Counted from the first letter of the stretch, positions 19,101-28,127 are shown. The stretch: DNA of 45,344 bases from Actinomycetes bacterium (GCA_029782335.1 JAKOVA010000293.1:1-45344); one strand, 5' to 3'. Translations and numbers: made by a program. The notes: generated by a model from the letters alone, not told the origin.

Positions 19101-20765
19101 GGGCTGCAGGATGTTGCCCTCCGGGCCGATCCGGCGGGTCAACGAGGTCACGAGTTCCTCACGGATCGCGTCGAGCGGTGGGTTCGTGACCTGAGCGAAG
19201 AGTTGGGTGAAGTAGTCGAAGAGCAGTCGGGGCCGGTTCGACAACACCGCGAGCGGTGTGTCGGTGCCCATCGATCCGATCGCCTCGGAGCCGTTCCGAG
19301 CCATCGGGTCGACCAGCATCGTGAGTTCTTCATGGGTGTAACCGAAGACCTGCTGAAGCTGTCGGGTGTCCTCATGGGGCTCCGCGACGTGCAGCACCTC
19401 AGGAAGGTCGTCGAGGCTTCGGAGGTTCTCCCGGAGCCATGCTCCGTAGGGACGCTCCGCAGCAAGGGTGGCCTTGATCTCGTCATCGCCGACGATGCGA
19501 CCCTGGGCGGTGTCCACGAGGAACATGCGGCCCGGCTGCAAGCGCCCCTTCGCAACGACGCTCGACTGGTCGATCTGGAGCGTTCCGACCTCCGAGGCCA
19601 TGACCACGAGGCCCTCGTCGGTCACCCACCAACGACTCGGGCGGAGGCCGTTGCGGTCGAGCACGGCGCCAACGACCGTTCCGTCGGTGAAGACCACCGA
19701 CGCGGGTCCGTCCCACGGCTCCATCAGACAGGCGTGGTAGCTGTAGAAGTCACGACGAGCGTCGGACATGGTCGTGTGGTTCTCCCACGCCTCCGGAATG
19801 AGGGTGAGCACCGCGTGGTGGATTGGATAGCCACCGAGATGGAGCAGCTCGATCACCTCGTCGAGGCGTGCCGTGTCGGATCCGCCCGGCGTGCAGATCG
19901 GGAAGATCCGCTCGATGTCGCCGTCGAAGAGCGGTGACGCCAGCAGCGCTTCTCGTGCCCGCATCCAGTTCTGGTTGCCCTGCACGGTGTTGATCTCGCC
20001 GTTGTGGGCGATGTAGCGGTACGGATGCGCGAGGGGCCAGCTCGGGAAGGTGTTGGTCGAGAAGCGGGAGTGCACCACCCCGATCGCCGAGGAGAACCTC
20101 GGGTCGTGCAGGTCGGGGAAGAAGGCGCCGAGCTGGGCAGTGGTGAACATGCCCTTGTAGACGAGCGTCCGCGACGACAGCGACGGGAAGTACACGAGCG
20201 GTGCGCCGAACTCGTCGAGGAGTTCGTGCTCGATGCGTTTGCGGGCGACGAACGCCGCCCGATCCAGCTTCAGCGGATCCCCACTGACGTCGGCCGCCTC
20301 GGAATCGTCGAAGGTCACGAAGACCTGACGGAACGTCGGCATGGTCGCGAGTGCCGCAGCCCCGAGGACCGCCGCAGCGGGGTCGGTTGGCACCGACCGC
20401 CAGCCCAGCACTCGCAGACCTTCCGACGCGAGGATCTCCTCGGCTTGCGCTGCCGCTTCGTCGGCGCCCGCTTCCGGGAGGAACGCGAGACCCACGGCGT
20501 AGGCGCCCCGTGCGGGAAGCTCGAAGTCGACCACCGCTCGGAGGAACTCGTCGGGGACCTGCACGAGGATGCCCGCACCGTCGCCGCTGTCGGCATCTGC
20601 GCCGGTCGCGCCTCGATGGTCGAGGTTGCACAGCGAGCGGATCGCCGCGTCGACAAGATCGTGGCTCGCTCGGCCGTGGAGATCAACGACAGCAGAGACG
20701 CCGCAGGCGTCGTGTTCGAAAGCGGGGGTGTAGAGACCCTGCCGCTGGGGAAATCCCCGGCTCAT
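16200..20765 (-). CDS. gltB: glutamate synthase large (alpha) subunit
   Basis: About 1521 residues, the full family length. The N-terminal class II glutaminase domain would begin at Cys20 ([11 protein letters not shown]) after removal of a short propeptide. Next come a central domain and the FMN-binding synthase domain, with [18 protein letters not shown] and [14 protein letters not shown]. The 3Fe-4S motif [15 protein letters not shown] follows, and a C-terminal GXGXG beta-helix ([20 protein letters not shown]) completes it. The ATG at 20765 is chosen because an AGGGAG ribosome binding site lies 7 bases upstream and the residues match the family start; the longer frame has neither. This Shine-Dalgarno lies inside an inverted repeat (see the leader feature). 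Confidence 0.96.
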   Translation of the reverse strand: MSRGFPQRQGLYTPAFEHDACGVSAVVDLHGRASHDLVDAAIRSLCNLDHRGATGADADSGDGAGILVQVPDEFLRAVVDFELPARGAYAVGLAFLPEAGADEAAAQAEEILASEGLRVLGWRSVPTDPAAAVLGAAALATMPTFRQVFVTFDDSEAADVSGDPLKLDRAAFVARKRIEHELLDEFGAPLVYFPSLSSRTLVYKGMFTTAQLGAFFPDLHDPRFSSAIGVVHSRFSTNTFPSWPLAHPYRYIAHNGEINTVQGNQNWMRAREALLASPLFDGDIERIFPICTPGGSDTARLDEVIELLHLGGYPIHHAVLTLIPEAWENHTTMSDARRDFYSYHACLMEPWDGPASVVFTDGTVVGAVLDRNGLRPSRWWVTDEGLVVMASEVGTLQIDQSSVVAKGRLQPGRMFLVDTAQGRIVGDDEIKATLAAERPYGAWLRENLRSLDDLPEVLHVAEPHEDTRQLQQVFGYTHEELTMLVDPMARNGSEAIGSMGTDTPLAVLSNRPRLLFDYFTQLFAQVTNPPLDAIREELVTSLTRRIGPEGNILQPDARSARLLEIPRPVIDNDELDKLRHVEESGFGWKARTIACLFPVADGGDGLRRALQRVLRECSDAIAEGVTVLILSDWASTEELAPIPSLLFTSAVHHHLVREKTRTKVGLVVETGEAREVHHFCALLGFGAAAINPYLAFDSIEDRIRSGALQGVDFQTATRNYIKAAGKGVLKVMSKMGISTVASYTGAQIFEAVGLDDDLVEEYFAGTTSRIGGIGLDVIAEEVARRHATAFTTRPESRSHRDLDYGGEYKWRREGEVHLFNPRTVFKLQHATRSGQYKVFKEYTKLVDDQAEALCTLRGMFRFRSERAPISIDEVEPASEIVKRFSTGAMSYGSISAEAHETLAVAMNRLGAKSNTGEGGEDPKRSIPDANGDLRRSAIKQVASGRFGVTSEYLVDADDLQIKMAQGAKPGEGGQLPGHKVTAEIAKTRHSTPGVGLISPPPHHDIYSIEDLAQLIHDLKNANDRARIHVKLVSEVGVGTVAAGVAKARADVVLISGHDGGTGASPLTSLKHAGAPWELGLAETQQTLLLNGLRNRIVVQTDGQLKTGRDVMIAALLGAEEFGFATAPLVVSGCVMMRVCHLDTCPVGVATQNPELRARFSGKPEFVENFFLYIAEEVRELLASLGFRTLAEAVGHPELLDVHDAVEHWKASGLDLSPILHVVEPGPDDDRRHTRVQDHGLERALDQTLLQLAEGALEDGSPVHLELPIRNVNRTVGTLLGAEVTRRWGGGGLPDDTIRIDFSGSAGNSFGAFLPHGITLTLTGDANDYVGKGLSGGRIVVRPPLDVSFAAEEQVIAGNVIAYGATSGELFLRGMVGERAGVRNSGATIVVEGVGDHGCEYMTGGRVVVLGPTGRNFAAGMSGGIAYVWDRQGDFVTRLNPELVRLEELDDGDVEFLRTVIGRHVSLTDSAVGQRILSDFEEELERFHKVMPIDYRRVLDLREESAVGDELPADVTTAPAGV

Positions 20766-20772
20766 GGTGCGC

Positions 20773-20877
20773 TCCCTGGATCGACTGTTGGTGAACAGAA
20801 CCAGGGACGCCATTGGCCCTGGGGCGTGAACCAGAGTGTAGCGCACCCGACACCCGAGCCCCCAGAACTTGGTTCAC
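20773..20877 (-). promoter_or_regulatory. gltB promoter and leader with alternative pairings and flanking repeat
   Basis: Reading toward gltB on the minus strand, there is a -10-like TACACT (20840-20835). Then come three pairing elements in the leader: CCAGGG (20822-20817), TCCCTGG (20807-20801) and CCAGGGA (20779-20773). The middle one can pair with either of the others; the last contains the Shine-Dalgarno core AGGGA, so the two folds would expose or hide it. In addition, TGGTTCAC (20833-20826) and GTGAACCA (20877-20870) form an 8-bp inverted repeat whose arms are centred 44 bases apart and flank the -10. All repeats are read directly from the sequence; the regulatory role is inferred. Confidence 0.5.
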
Positions 20878-20927
20878 CGCCCGGCGCCGAGGGCGATCGG
20901 CACACTGCAGGTGACGTCGGGCCCCCG

Positions 20928-20933
20928 TAACCT
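20928..20933 (+). promoter_or_regulatory. -10 box (TAACCT) of a probable leaderless transcript
   Basis: TAACCT ends 7 bases before the ATG of the M18 aminopeptidase gene, with no Shine-Dalgarno between. The spacing implies a leaderless or nearly leaderless mRNA. Confidence 0.45.
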
Positions 20934-20940
20934 CCCACGA

Positions 20941-22218
20941 ATGGAGCCAACGCCGGCCGACGACCTGCTCACCTTCATCGACGCCTCCCCCACCCCCTTC
21001 CATGCAGTGGAGGAGGCCGCAGCACGGCTCTGCCGGGCGGGGTTCACCGAGGTCGATCTCCACGAGCCGTGGCCGGCCGGCGGCGCCGCCTTCGTCGTGC
21101 GTGGCGGCGCGCTCGTCGCCTGGGTCGCTCCCGAGGACGACCCGGCCCGCCCCCTGCGGATGATCGGCGCCCACACGGACTCACCGAATCTTCGGATCAA
21201 GCCGCGGCCTGACATGCACAGCGCAGGGTTCCGCCAACTCGACGTCGAGCCCTACGGCGGGCTGCTGCTCAACTCGTGGCTCGACCGTGATCTCGGCCTC
21301 GCCGGGCGTGTGATCGTCCGTGACGGTCCGCGTCAGCTCCGCAGCGTCCTCTTCCGCGACGACCGGCCGCTGCTCCGGGTTCCTCAACTCGCCATCCATC
21401 TCGATCGGGAGATCAGCGAACGTGGGCTGCTGTTGAACCGTCAGCAGCACATGATTCCGGTCTGGGGTCTCGGGTCGGCTTCCGAGGGTGACTTCGCAAC
21501 GTGGCTCGCCGATGCGGTGGGAGTCGCGAGTGATCAGGTCGTCGGGTGGGACGCGATGTGCCACGACACGCTGCCGGCGGGGTTCCTCGGCGCGAGTGAG
21601 GAGCTCATCAGCGCGCCTCGCCTCGACAACTTGTGTTCGTGTTTCGGAGCCGTCAGCGCCTTGATCTCGGCGGGTGATGTCGCGGATGGCGTCGTGCCGC
21701 TGATCGCCTTGTTCGACCACGAGGAGGTCGGTTCGACGACGGCAACCGGCGCCGATTCCGTGCTCTTGGCCCAGGTGGTCGAGCGGCTCGTTACGGTCCG
21801 TGGCGGGACCGCGGAGGACGTGGTCCGTGCATGCGCCGCTTCGCGGTGCCTTTCCGCCGACATGGCGCACGGCACCCACCCGAACTATCCGGATCGTCAC
21901 GAGCCGAACCACCACATCGCGCTCGGCGGCGGGCCGGTCATCAAGACCAACCTCAACCAGCGCTACGCGACCGACGGGGAGACCGCCGCCTGGTTCCGGG
22001 TCGTGTGCGATCGCGCCGGCATTCCCGTGCAGGACTACAGCCACCGCAACGATCTGCCGTGCGGCTCGACGATCGGGCCGATCACGGCCGCGCGCCTCGC
22101 GATCCCGACCGTCGATGTCGGGATGGCGCAGCTCTCCATGCACTCGATCCGCGAACTCATGGCGTCCGCGGACGTTTCGATGATGACGACGGCGTTTACC
22201 GGGTGGCTCGCTGGGTAG
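20941..22218 (+). CDS. M18-family metalloaminopeptidase
   Basis: 425 residues. M18 enzymes are cytoplasmic, dizinc, dodecameric aminopeptidases that prefer acidic N-terminal residues. The metal site is recognisable: His78/Asp80 in IGAHTDSP, the FDHEEVGS block with the catalytic Glu pair near 260, SADMAHGTHPNY, and the C-terminal metal His in AQLSMHSIREL. The length fits the family. I start at 20941 because residues from MEPTPADDL match the usual N-terminus (DLLTFIDASPTPFHAV), whereas the upstream codons lie in the gltB regulatory region. It is divergent from gltB and probably serves peptide turnover. Confidence 0.92.
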   Translation: MEPTPADDLLTFIDASPTPFHAVEEAAARLCRAGFTEVDLHEPWPAGGAAFVVRGGALVAWVAPEDDPARPLRMIGAHTDSPNLRIKPRPDMHSAGFRQLDVEPYGGLLLNSWLDRDLGLAGRVIVRDGPRQLRSVLFRDDRPLLRVPQLAIHLDREISERGLLLNRQQHMIPVWGLGSASEGDFATWLADAVGVASDQVVGWDAMCHDTLPAGFLGASEELISAPRLDNLCSCFGAVSALISAGDVADGVVPLIALFDHEEVGSTTATGADSVLLAQVVERLVTVRGGTAEDVVRACAASRCLSADMAHGTHPNYPDRHEPNHHIALGGGPVIKTNLNQRYATDGETAAWFRVVCDRAGIPVQDYSHRNDLPCGSTIGPITAARLAIPTVDVGMAQLSMHSIRELMASADVSMMTTAFTGWLAG

Positions 22219-22227
22219 CTGCGGCGC

Positions 22228-23640
22228 TCAGCGGAACACCGCCCGGACCAGCTTCGACTTCCACGACGAGTACGGCGGGTACAGCAGCCGAGGGTCGGGG
22301 AAGGTCGGCTTGCGCAGCACGGACTTGTGATGCGTGAAGACGTCGAATCCCGCCTTGCCGTGGTACGCACCCATCCCTGAGGGCCCGACGCCGCCGAAGG
22401 GGAGGTTCTCGGGAAGGATGTGCATCACCGAGTGATTGACACAGACGCCCCCGGAGCTGGTGCGCGCGATCACCCGATCCGCGATCTCCTTGGACCGCGA
22501 GTACACGTACAGCGCGAGCGGCTTGTCGCGGTCGTTCACGAACGCGATCGCATCTTCGATCGAGTCGACCGCTACCACCGGCAGCACCGGCCCGAAGATC
22601 TCGTCGCTCATCAACGGTGAGTCGAGGTCCGGATCGACGATCACCGTCGGGGCCAGATAGCGAGACGCCCGATCCGCCTCTCCCCCACAGACCACGGTGC
22701 CGCCGCCGCCCGCGATGAGGCCCGTCAGGCGCTCGTGATGGCGTTCGTTCACGACCCGGCCGAGATCGTCGCTCGACTTCGGATTGTCACCGTAGAACTC
22801 GGCGATGCACGCTCGGATCGCCTCGACGAGCTGATCGCGCACCGAGCGCTCCACGAGGATGTAGTCGGGGGCGATACAGGTCTGCCCGGCGTTCATGTAC
22901 TTCGCCCAGGTGATCCGACGTGCCGCCACCGCGAGGTCGGCATCGGCGGCGACGATGGTGGGGCTCTTCCCGCCGAGTTCGAGGGTGACGGGCGTGAGGT
23001 GCTTCGCGGCGGCCGCCATCACGATGCGACCGACCGAGGTGGACCCGGTGAAGAAGACGTGGTCGAAGCGGTTCTCGAGCAGCGCGGTGGTCTCGGGGAC
23101 CCCGCCCTCCACCAGCGCGACGGCGTCGGGATCGACGTAACGGTGCAGATGCCGGGCGAGCACCGATGCGGTCGCCGGCGCGAGCTCGGAGGGCTTCGCG
23201 ACAACGCAGTTCCCCGCCGCCAGCGCCGCGGCCACCGGCTCCAACAGCAGCTGCACGGGATAGTTCCACGGGGCGATCACGAGCACGACACCGAGCGGAT
23301 CCTTCACGATCTCCGCGGTTCCCGGGAGCGACAGCAGCCCCGGGAAGACCCGATCGGGGCGAACCCAGCGATCGAGCTTCTTCGAGATGTCACGGATGTG
23401 CATCCGGACAATGCCGATGTCGGTCCCGTACGCCTCGAAGGGCGGGCGACCGAGGTCGCTGCGGAGCGCCTCGACGAGTTCGTCTTCGTGCTCGAAGAGG
23501 AACTTCACGAGCCCCGAGAGTTGCTCGCGACGCCACGTGAGCGGCCGGGTCCGGCCGGACTCGAACGTCGAGCGCAGCCCGTCGATGAGTTCGCCGTAGG
23601 ACGCCGCCATCGTGGCGGTCGGGTTCTCGGTATCGGTCAC
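22228..23640 (-). CDS. aldehyde dehydrogenase (class 3-like)
   Basis: 470 residues, NAD(P)+-dependent aldehyde dehydrogenase. The oxyanion Asn126 lies in VIAPWNYPVQLLLEP, the Rossmann region in FFTGSTSVGR, the general base Glu221 in LELGGKSP, and the nucleophile Cys255 in NAGQTCIAPDY. The short length and the C-terminal hydrophobic/basic tail (SSWKSKLVRAVFR) are typical of class 3/YwdH-like fatty or aromatic aldehyde dehydrogenases, and the tail may touch the membrane. The GTG at 23640 has GGGAGG about 6 bases upstream; the longer frame runs into the divergent J-domain gene. The substrate is unknown, probably a medium- or long-chain aldehyde. Confidence 0.9.
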   Translation of the reverse strand: MTDTENPTATMAASYGELIDGLRSTFESGRTRPLTWRREQLSGLVKFLFEHEDELVEALRSDLGRPPFEAYGTDIGIVRMHIRDISKKLDRWVRPDRVFPGLLSLPGTAEIVKDPLGVVLVIAPWNYPVQLLLEPVAAALAAGNCVVAKPSELAPATASVLARHLHRYVDPDAVALVEGGVPETTALLENRFDHVFFTGSTSVGRIVMAAAAKHLTPVTLELGGKSPTIVAADADLAVAARRITWAKYMNAGQTCIAPDYILVERSVRDQLVEAIRACIAEFYGDNPKSSDDLGRVVNERHHERLTGLIAGGGGTVVCGGEADRASRYLAPTVIVDPDLDSPLMSDEIFGPVLPVVAVDSIEDAIAFVNDRDKPLALYVYSRSKEIADRVIARTSSGGVCVNHSVMHILPENLPFGGVGPSGMGAYHGKAGFDVFTHHKSVLRKPTFPDPRLLYPPYSSWKSKLVRAVFR

Positions 23641-23710
23641 GGGTGCCTCCCTACACAGCACGGACAACGTGAGCGTACCTCTCGTCGGCGTCCCCCCAGG
23701 AGCCGCGCGA

Positions 23711-23716
23711 TACGGT
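23711..23716 (+). promoter_or_regulatory. -10 box (TACGGT) of a probable leaderless transcript
   Basis: TACGGT ends 6 bases before the ATG of the J-domain gene. There is no Shine-Dalgarno before this start, consistent with leaderless translation. Confidence 0.45.
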
Positions 23717-23722
23717 CCGGCG

Positions 23723-24343
23723 ATGCGGTTGGACGAGGCGTGGCGCCACCTCGGTATCGCGCCGACCACCGATCCGGGGGTGGTGCGCAGCGCGTATCTG
23801 TCACGGCTTCGTGCCGTTCACCCCGACGTCTCCGACGCGCCGGCGGCGAACGACGAAACCCGCGCCCTGCTCAGTGCGTATCGGCTCGTGGTCACGGCGA
23901 TCGCCGGGCCCACCCTCGATGACGGCCCCTCGAACGAACCTGACCAACGCGACGGGCCACACCCGCCGGCCGCAGAGGGCGACCAACCATTCGTCGCCTC
24001 CCCGCTCGCCGATGAACAGCTGGTCGGGGTCGTGATGATGGCGAACGACACGATCGGGATCGGGCTGCCGCCAACCGAGGCGTACGGCGTCGCACTCGAA
24101 GCGGCGTACCGCCTCGGCGACGTCATCCACGTGGAGCCCTCCGGAGGGCTCCTCCAAGTGATGTTGCACCTGCGCGACACCGACGGTGTCCCTCGCTTCT
24201 GCCAGCTACTCGTGTCGCTCCAGGGCCGGGCCACAGGGGTGACCGAACTGCACTGCGCCGTCGAGTCCCTCGACGCCACCCCGGCGCCACCCATCGGGGC
24301 CGTGACCGAACTGCTCCTCGACGAGCTCGTCGCTGGGGCCTGA
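23723..24343 (+). CDS. J-domain protein
   Basis: 206 residues. The first 50 or so form a shortened J domain with the diagnostic HPD motif at 33-35 (AVHPDVSDA), which stimulates DnaK ATPase in this family. An acidic/Pro linker follows. Residues from about 100 (LADEQLVGVVMMANDTIGIGLPP) to the end form a compact alpha/beta domain that I do not recognise and that may be the client or partner-binding part. The start at 23723 is supported by the J-domain opening (RLDEAWRHLGI) and a -10-like box just upstream. The gene is divergent from the ALDH. Confidence 0.7.
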   Translation: MRLDEAWRHLGIAPTTDPGVVRSAYLSRLRAVHPDVSDAPAANDETRALLSAYRLVVTAIAGPTLDDGPSNEPDQRDGPHPPAAEGDQPFVASPLADEQLVGVVMMANDTIGIGLPPTEAYGVALEAAYRLGDVIHVEPSGGLLQVMLHLRDTDGVPRFCQLLVSLQGRATGVTELHCAVESLDATPAPPIGAVTELLLDELVAGA

Positions 24344-24347
24344 AAGC

Positions 24348-24791
24348 TCACCCACGCCACAACGGCGGCGACGGTGGGTCCAGAAACACCCACAGCGCGC
24401 CCACCGCCATCGCCACGTTGCGAACGACCGACCCCCAACCGAGCCGGCTTCGCCGCCGGGAAAGGGCACCGAAGCAGGCGCAGGCGACGGCGGCACCGCT
24501 TCGGACGACGCGAACCACGACCACCGTGAACGCGATCATCAACAACAGCGCGAACGCCGCTCCCGCCGCCGGAGCGACCACCAGTCCGACGGCGGCGAGC
24601 AATTCACCGAAGGGGACGATCACGCTCAACGCCGCCGCAGAGCGAAGGTCGAGTTCCTCGAAACTGCGCCTCGTCCCCGCACGGTCGGTGAGCTTTGCGA
24701 CCGCGGCGAACCCGAGTGCCGCGGCGAGACACCACGCGACGAAACGAACCGCCACGCTCAGCGCGGACCTCGAGGGTGAGTCATGCGCCAC
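24348..24791 (-). CDS. MauE/DoxX-like membrane protein
   Basis: 147 residues with four predicted membrane helices, beginning FVAWCLAAALGFAAVAKL. Before the last span is a short Cys motif, VACACFGALS, typical of MauE-type proteins, which help form disulphides or deliver reducing power for periplasmic proteins (family knowledge). The GTG at 24791 overlaps the ABC1 gene by 34 bases; a second in-frame GTG at 24755, two bases after the ABC1 stop, is equally plausible. It is last in the LCP-cyclophilin-ABC1-MauE run, and a link to envelope protein folding is possible but inferred. Confidence 0.65.
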   Translation of the reverse strand: MAHDSPSRSALSVAVRFVAWCLAAALGFAAVAKLTDRAGTRRSFEELDLRSAAALSVIVPFGELLAAVGLVVAPAAGAAFALLLMIAFTVVVVRVVRSGAAVACACFGALSRRRSRLGWGSVVRNVAMAVGALWVFLDPPSPPLWRG

Positions 24792-26236
24792 GCCGCGATG
24801 TCGTGGCCCATGGGTGTCGTCGGTTCCCGGGCGACGAACGGCCAGAGCTCCTCGGCGATCGCCCGCCAGTTCCGTGTCGCACCCAACTCGGCGAGCACGC
24901 TGAAGACCCCCAGGTTGATCCGCTGGATGATCACCATCGCGGGCGGCAGGTTGGCGGCCTTGATGATGTCGCCGTAGGGACCGTTCAGATCGAAGAACCG
25001 CCGCAACGACTCGGCGGCGTATTCCGAGGTGACCGTCATCGGTTCGTCGCGTAACACGAGTTCGTAGAAGTGATGGAAGTACTCCATCACCAGGTCCGCG
25101 TCGAGGGCGGCGACGTTGGGGATCAGCCCGATCTCCTCGACGAGGCGAAAGAACGCCTCCCGATCATCGTCGAGGATGGCGGTCGTCGTCATCCGCTTGA
25201 ACCACTCGACCTCTTCGGTCGTGAACACCTTGCACAGGCCGAAGTCGAGGAAGGTGACCCGCCCGTTGCCGTGGAACACGTAGTTGCCGGGGTGCGGATC
25301 ACCGTTGAAGACCCCAAGGTCGTAAACCCCGCCGAAGACGAACCGGTAGATCGTCTCCGCGGCGAGATCTCGCTCCTCTTGTGACCAGGTCTGCAACTGC
25401 TCGAACGTCGCGCCCTCGACGAACTCGGTCGTCAGAACCCGGGCCGTCGACCACTCCTCGAGGGGCATCGGAACGTGGATCGTCGGATGACCGTCGTACT
25501 CGAGCGCGAAACGCCGTTGGTTGGCGGCCTCCACGCGATAGTCGAGTTCTTCCACCAGTCGTGCACGAAGCTCCTCGACGAGCGGTTTGGGATCGAGTCC
25601 CGGGAACAACATGCCCAGCGCCCCGAAGAGCAGATCGGAGTTGTCGAGATCGGCCCGGATCGCGTCGTCAACACCCGGGTACTGCACTTTGACCGCGACC
25701 TCACGACCGTCGTGGGTGGTGGCCCGATGGACCTGCCCGATCGATGCTGCGGCCACCGGATGTTCCGACCACGACGCGAACACGCTCCTCGGGCTCCCGC
25801 CGAGTTCCGCCTCGACGACCTGCTCGACGAGCTCGGGAGCCATCGGGGGCGCCGCGGTCCGAAGTTGCGCGAGCGCTTCGCGAACCGGCTCGGGAAGCCC
25901 CTGGTCGAGGTAGCTGGCCATCTGGCCGAGCTTCATGACCGCACCCTTCATGTGCCCGAGCGACTCGACGACCTGCGCTGCGGTGCGCAACTCGTAGTCG
26001 GATCGGAGCTCCGCTCGACGCTCCTCCGACGCGAACGCGGAGCGCGCGGTGTTCACGGCGAGCCCGACACCGGCACGAGAGCCGAGACGCGCCAACTCGG
26101 CGGTGCGCGTCGCTCGCCCCGACAGGACGGCGGGTGGCGATTCACGGCGGCGACGGCGCTCGAGGGTCGCCGCCGCTGCGACGACCCCCAACAACGCTGC
26201 GCCGGCCGCCAAGCGGCTCCGGGGGCTGGGACTCAC
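24758..26236 (-). CDS. ABC1/AarF (UbiB-family) atypical kinase
   Basis: 492 residues. An N-terminal hydrophobic segment (about 9-24) may anchor the protein. The UbiB-family signature KLGQ is at 102-105, and the Ala-rich loop AAASIGQVH at 162-170 replaces the usual Gly-rich loop. The ATP-site Lys183 is in VAVKVQYPG, the catalytic loop NGDPHPGNY has Asp313, and the metal-binding DFG is at 331-333. These enzymes have ATPase activity and support quinone or lipid metabolism; the exact role here is unknown. The GTG start overlaps the cyclophilin stop by 4 bases, so it is translationally coupled. Confidence 0.88.
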   Translation of the reverse strand: MSPSPRSRLAAGAALLGVVAAAATLERRRRRESPPAVLSGRATRTAELARLGSRAGVGLAVNTARSAFASEERRAELRSDYELRTAAQVVESLGHMKGAVMKLGQMASYLDQGLPEPVREALAQLRTAAPPMAPELVEQVVEAELGGSPRSVFASWSEHPVAAASIGQVHRATTHDGREVAVKVQYPGVDDAIRADLDNSDLLFGALGMLFPGLDPKPLVEELRARLVEELDYRVEAANQRRFALEYDGHPTIHVPMPLEEWSTARVLTTEFVEGATFEQLQTWSQEERDLAAETIYRFVFGGVYDLGVFNGDPHPGNYVFHGNGRVTFLDFGLCKVFTTEEVEWFKRMTTTAILDDDREAFFRLVEEIGLIPNVAALDADLVMEYFHHFYELVLRDEPMTVTSEYAAESLRRFFDLNGPYGDIIKAANLPPAMVIIQRINLGVFSVLAELGATRNWRAIAEELWPFVAREPTTPMGHDIAAWRMTHPRGPR

Positions 26237-26787
26237 TCCTCGGTGATCGTGATGGAGTGGATCACCACGTCCTCGACCGGACGATCGCCGGCGCCGGTGC
26301 GGACCTTTTCGATCTCATCGAGCACGTCGAGCCCAGAGATCAGCTTGCCGAACAACGAATAGCTCGGCGGCAGGCCGACGCCGCTGGGGCCGCTGACGAT
26401 GAAGAACTGGCTGCCGTTGGTGTCGGGCCCCGCGTTGGCCATCGCCAACGAGCCGATCTCGTACTGCCCGCGCTGGGGGAGCTCGTCGGCGAAGCGGTAG
26501 CCGGGGCCTCCTCGACCGGACCCTTCGGGGCAACCGCCCTGGATCATGAAGCCCGAGATGATCCGGTGGAAGATGAGCCCGTCGTAGTAGTGGTGACGTG
26601 CGAGGTTGACGAAATTGTTGACCGTCTGGGGAGCGCGCTGGGGGTAGAGAAACGCGACCATGTCGCCCAGCGACGTGGAGATCGTCGCCTGATATTGCTT
26701 GTCGGGATCAACCGCCATCTCGAAGGGCTCGGCGAAACGGGTGACGCGTTCTGCGGAGCCGTCGGCGGGAGGGGCTGGAGTGGGCAT
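26233..26787 (-). CDS. cyclophilin-type peptidyl-prolyl isomerase
   Basis: 184 residues. The cyclophilin core is complete: FHRIISGFMIQGG with the catalytic Arg, FADEL, and MANAGPDTNGSQFFI. SLFGKLISGLDVLD follows, with Lys where many members have a Val. There is no signal peptide, so it should act in the cytoplasm. The ATG at 26787 has AAGGA 9 bases upstream, and a -10-like TAGGGT lies about 27 bases upstream, suggesting its own promoter 30 bases after the LCP gene. It is coupled to the ABC1 kinase by a GTGA overlap. Confidence 0.92.
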   Translation of the reverse strand: MPTPAPPADGSAERVTRFAEPFEMAVDPDKQYQATISTSLGDMVAFLYPQRAPQTVNNFVNLARHHYYDGLIFHRIISGFMIQGGCPEGSGRGGPGYRFADELPQRGQYEIGSLAMANAGPDTNGSQFFIVSGPSGVGLPPSYSLFGKLISGLDVLDEIEKVRTGAGDRPVEDVVIHSITITEE

Positions 26788-26814
26788 CGTGAGGTCCTTC
26801 GTTCGGGGGCGCTC

Positions 26815-26820
26815 ACCCTA
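26815..26820 (-). promoter_or_regulatory. -10 box (TAGGGT) of a leadered promoter
   Basis: On the minus strand TAGGGT lies 27 bases upstream of the cyclophilin ATG, with AAGGA in between, so the transcript would carry a normal short leader. It overlaps the end of the LCP gene. Confidence 0.35.
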
Positions 26821-28071
26821 CTTCGGGGCGTGCGGCGCACCGTCGAAGCCCGCCAACACTCCCACGGCCTCCTGCGTGCGCAACACCAGCACCGCAGCGC
26901 GCCCCTTCTTCGCCGGCCGGGTCGGCAGCACGACCGACTCGGGCGCCGTGCCCGAAAGATTCCTCGCCAACGACACGATGTCGCCGAATCCCAACTCTTG
27001 ATCCACCCTCGTGCCGTCCGCGGCGGCACCGACGAGCTTCATGAGGGTGACTGGGTTGCGGGTGTCCCCTACGTTCTTGAGGACCGTTCGGATGAAGGTC
27101 TGCTGACGCTGTTGCCGACCGAGATCCGCGGTCGGGTCGGGCACTTCCTTCCCGTCGATGATCTCGACGTAGTGCCGGGACCGGACGTACGCCAACGCCT
27201 GGGTGCCATCGAGACGGACCGGTCCCGAAGCAATGATGTTCAACCCCGAATGGTGATCCAACGCGGGATGCGGGAAGTCGATCGTGACACCACCCATCGC
27301 GTCGACCATTCCGGAGAAGCTCACGAAGCTGACCTCGAGATAGTGATGAATCGGGATCCCGAGGTTCGCGGTGACCGAACGAACGAGGTTCGCCGGGCTG
27401 TCGTTGTAGGTGGCGTTGATCCTGCCGGGCCGGCCGGTCTTCGGGTTGGTGACCCACAGGTCACGGGGGATCGACATCATGGTCGCCTTCCCCGCTGCGA
27501 CCCGGAGCACGATGATCGTGTCGGCACGTCGCCCCGACACTGACGGGCCGATGACACCGGCATTCGGGGTGTCGTCGGTGATGCCCTCACGGCTGTCGCT
27601 GCCGACGAGCAGGTAGTTCGTCGCCGTGCCCGACTGCGTTGCCAGGGCGCCCTCGAGGTCGACCCGGTAGAGCGAGTCGAAGCGGTACCAGGCCCATCCC
27701 AGCGCGCCGACGATCACGAGGATGACCGCCAACGGGAAGTACAGGAAGATCCACCGCAGCTTCGGTCGGAACATCCGGCGCAAACGATGGTTGGAGCGCC
27801 GTCGCGGCGTTTCGGGGTGACGCGACCGGCCGTGATCCGCCGAAGCGCGGGTCGCGCGGCGCGGTGTCTGCGGCCCGGACGGCGGCCGCCGACCGACGTC
27901 GGACGTGGCTGGTGGTGTGGATGCCCGTGGGCTCGACGGCGGCCGCATCGGGGGTGCCGCCGGAGCGTTCGGGTCGGGTGCCGGTGGAGGGAGTGGCTCG
28001 GGAGGCAGGTCGGGTGGGGGAACGTAGTAACGCCGCGGGGGCTGCGCAGGGTCCTCCTCGCTTCCGCTCAC
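26818..28071 (-). CDS. LytR-CpsA-Psr (LCP) family protein
   Basis: 417 residues. A long Pro/Arg-rich cytoplasmic head (1-106) is followed by one membrane span (107-129) and an extracytoplasmic LCP domain. LCP motifs are LLVGSDSRE near 153, RRADTIIVLRV, and MMSIPRDLWV; the Arg and Asp residues bind the polyprenyl pyrophosphate of the substrate. Further conserved blocks are RINATYND and ALAYVRSRHY. LCP enzymes attach glycopolymers to peptidoglycan from lipid-linked precursors, which fits the arabinan/mannan-type enzymes elsewhere in the window. The head is unusually long and rich in Pro, as in actinobacterial LCP proteins regulated by phosphorylation. GTG start; no clear ribosome binding site. 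Confidence 0.9.
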   Translation of the reverse strand: MSGSEEDPAQPPRRYYVPPPDLPPEPLPPPAPDPNAPAAPPMRPPSSPRASTPPATSDVGRRPPSGPQTPRRATRASADHGRSRHPETPRRRSNHRLRRMFRPKLRWIFLYFPLAVILVIVGALGWAWYRFDSLYRVDLEGALATQSGTATNYLLVGSDSREGITDDTPNAGVIGPSVSGRRADTIIVLRVAAGKATMMSIPRDLWVTNPKTGRPGRINATYNDSPANLVRSVTANLGIPIHHYLEVSFVSFSGMVDAMGGVTIDFPHPALDHHSGLNIIASGPVRLDGTQALAYVRSRHYVEIIDGKEVPDPTADLGRQQRQQTFIRTVLKNVGDTRNPVTLMKLVGAAADGTRVDQELGFGDIVSLARNLSGTAPESVVLPTRPAKKGRAAVLVLRTQEAVGVLAGFDGAPHAPK

Positions 28072-28112
28072 GGTGGTGATGTTTTCACATGGAGTGCCGC
28101 ATCGGGTGTCCC

Positions 28113-28118
28113 TAGACT
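28113..28118 (+). promoter_or_regulatory. -10 box (TAGACT) of a probable leaderless transcript
   Basis: TAGACT ends 9 bases before the GTG of the sigma-like membrane protein gene. There is no ribosome binding site between the two. Confidence 0.45.
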
Positions 28119-28127
28119 CGCTCCATC

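Noticed and set aside
16305-19937. Very long open frame (1210 codons) on the plus strand opposite gltB
   Set aside because: It lies fully antisense to a well-supported gltB and shows only the Arg/Asp/Val-rich composition of a GC-rich shadow frame; no motif is recognisable.
20766-20940. Known riboswitch class before gltB
   Set aside because: No conserved core of a glutamine, ydaO or other class that I recognise; only the inverted repeats are reported.
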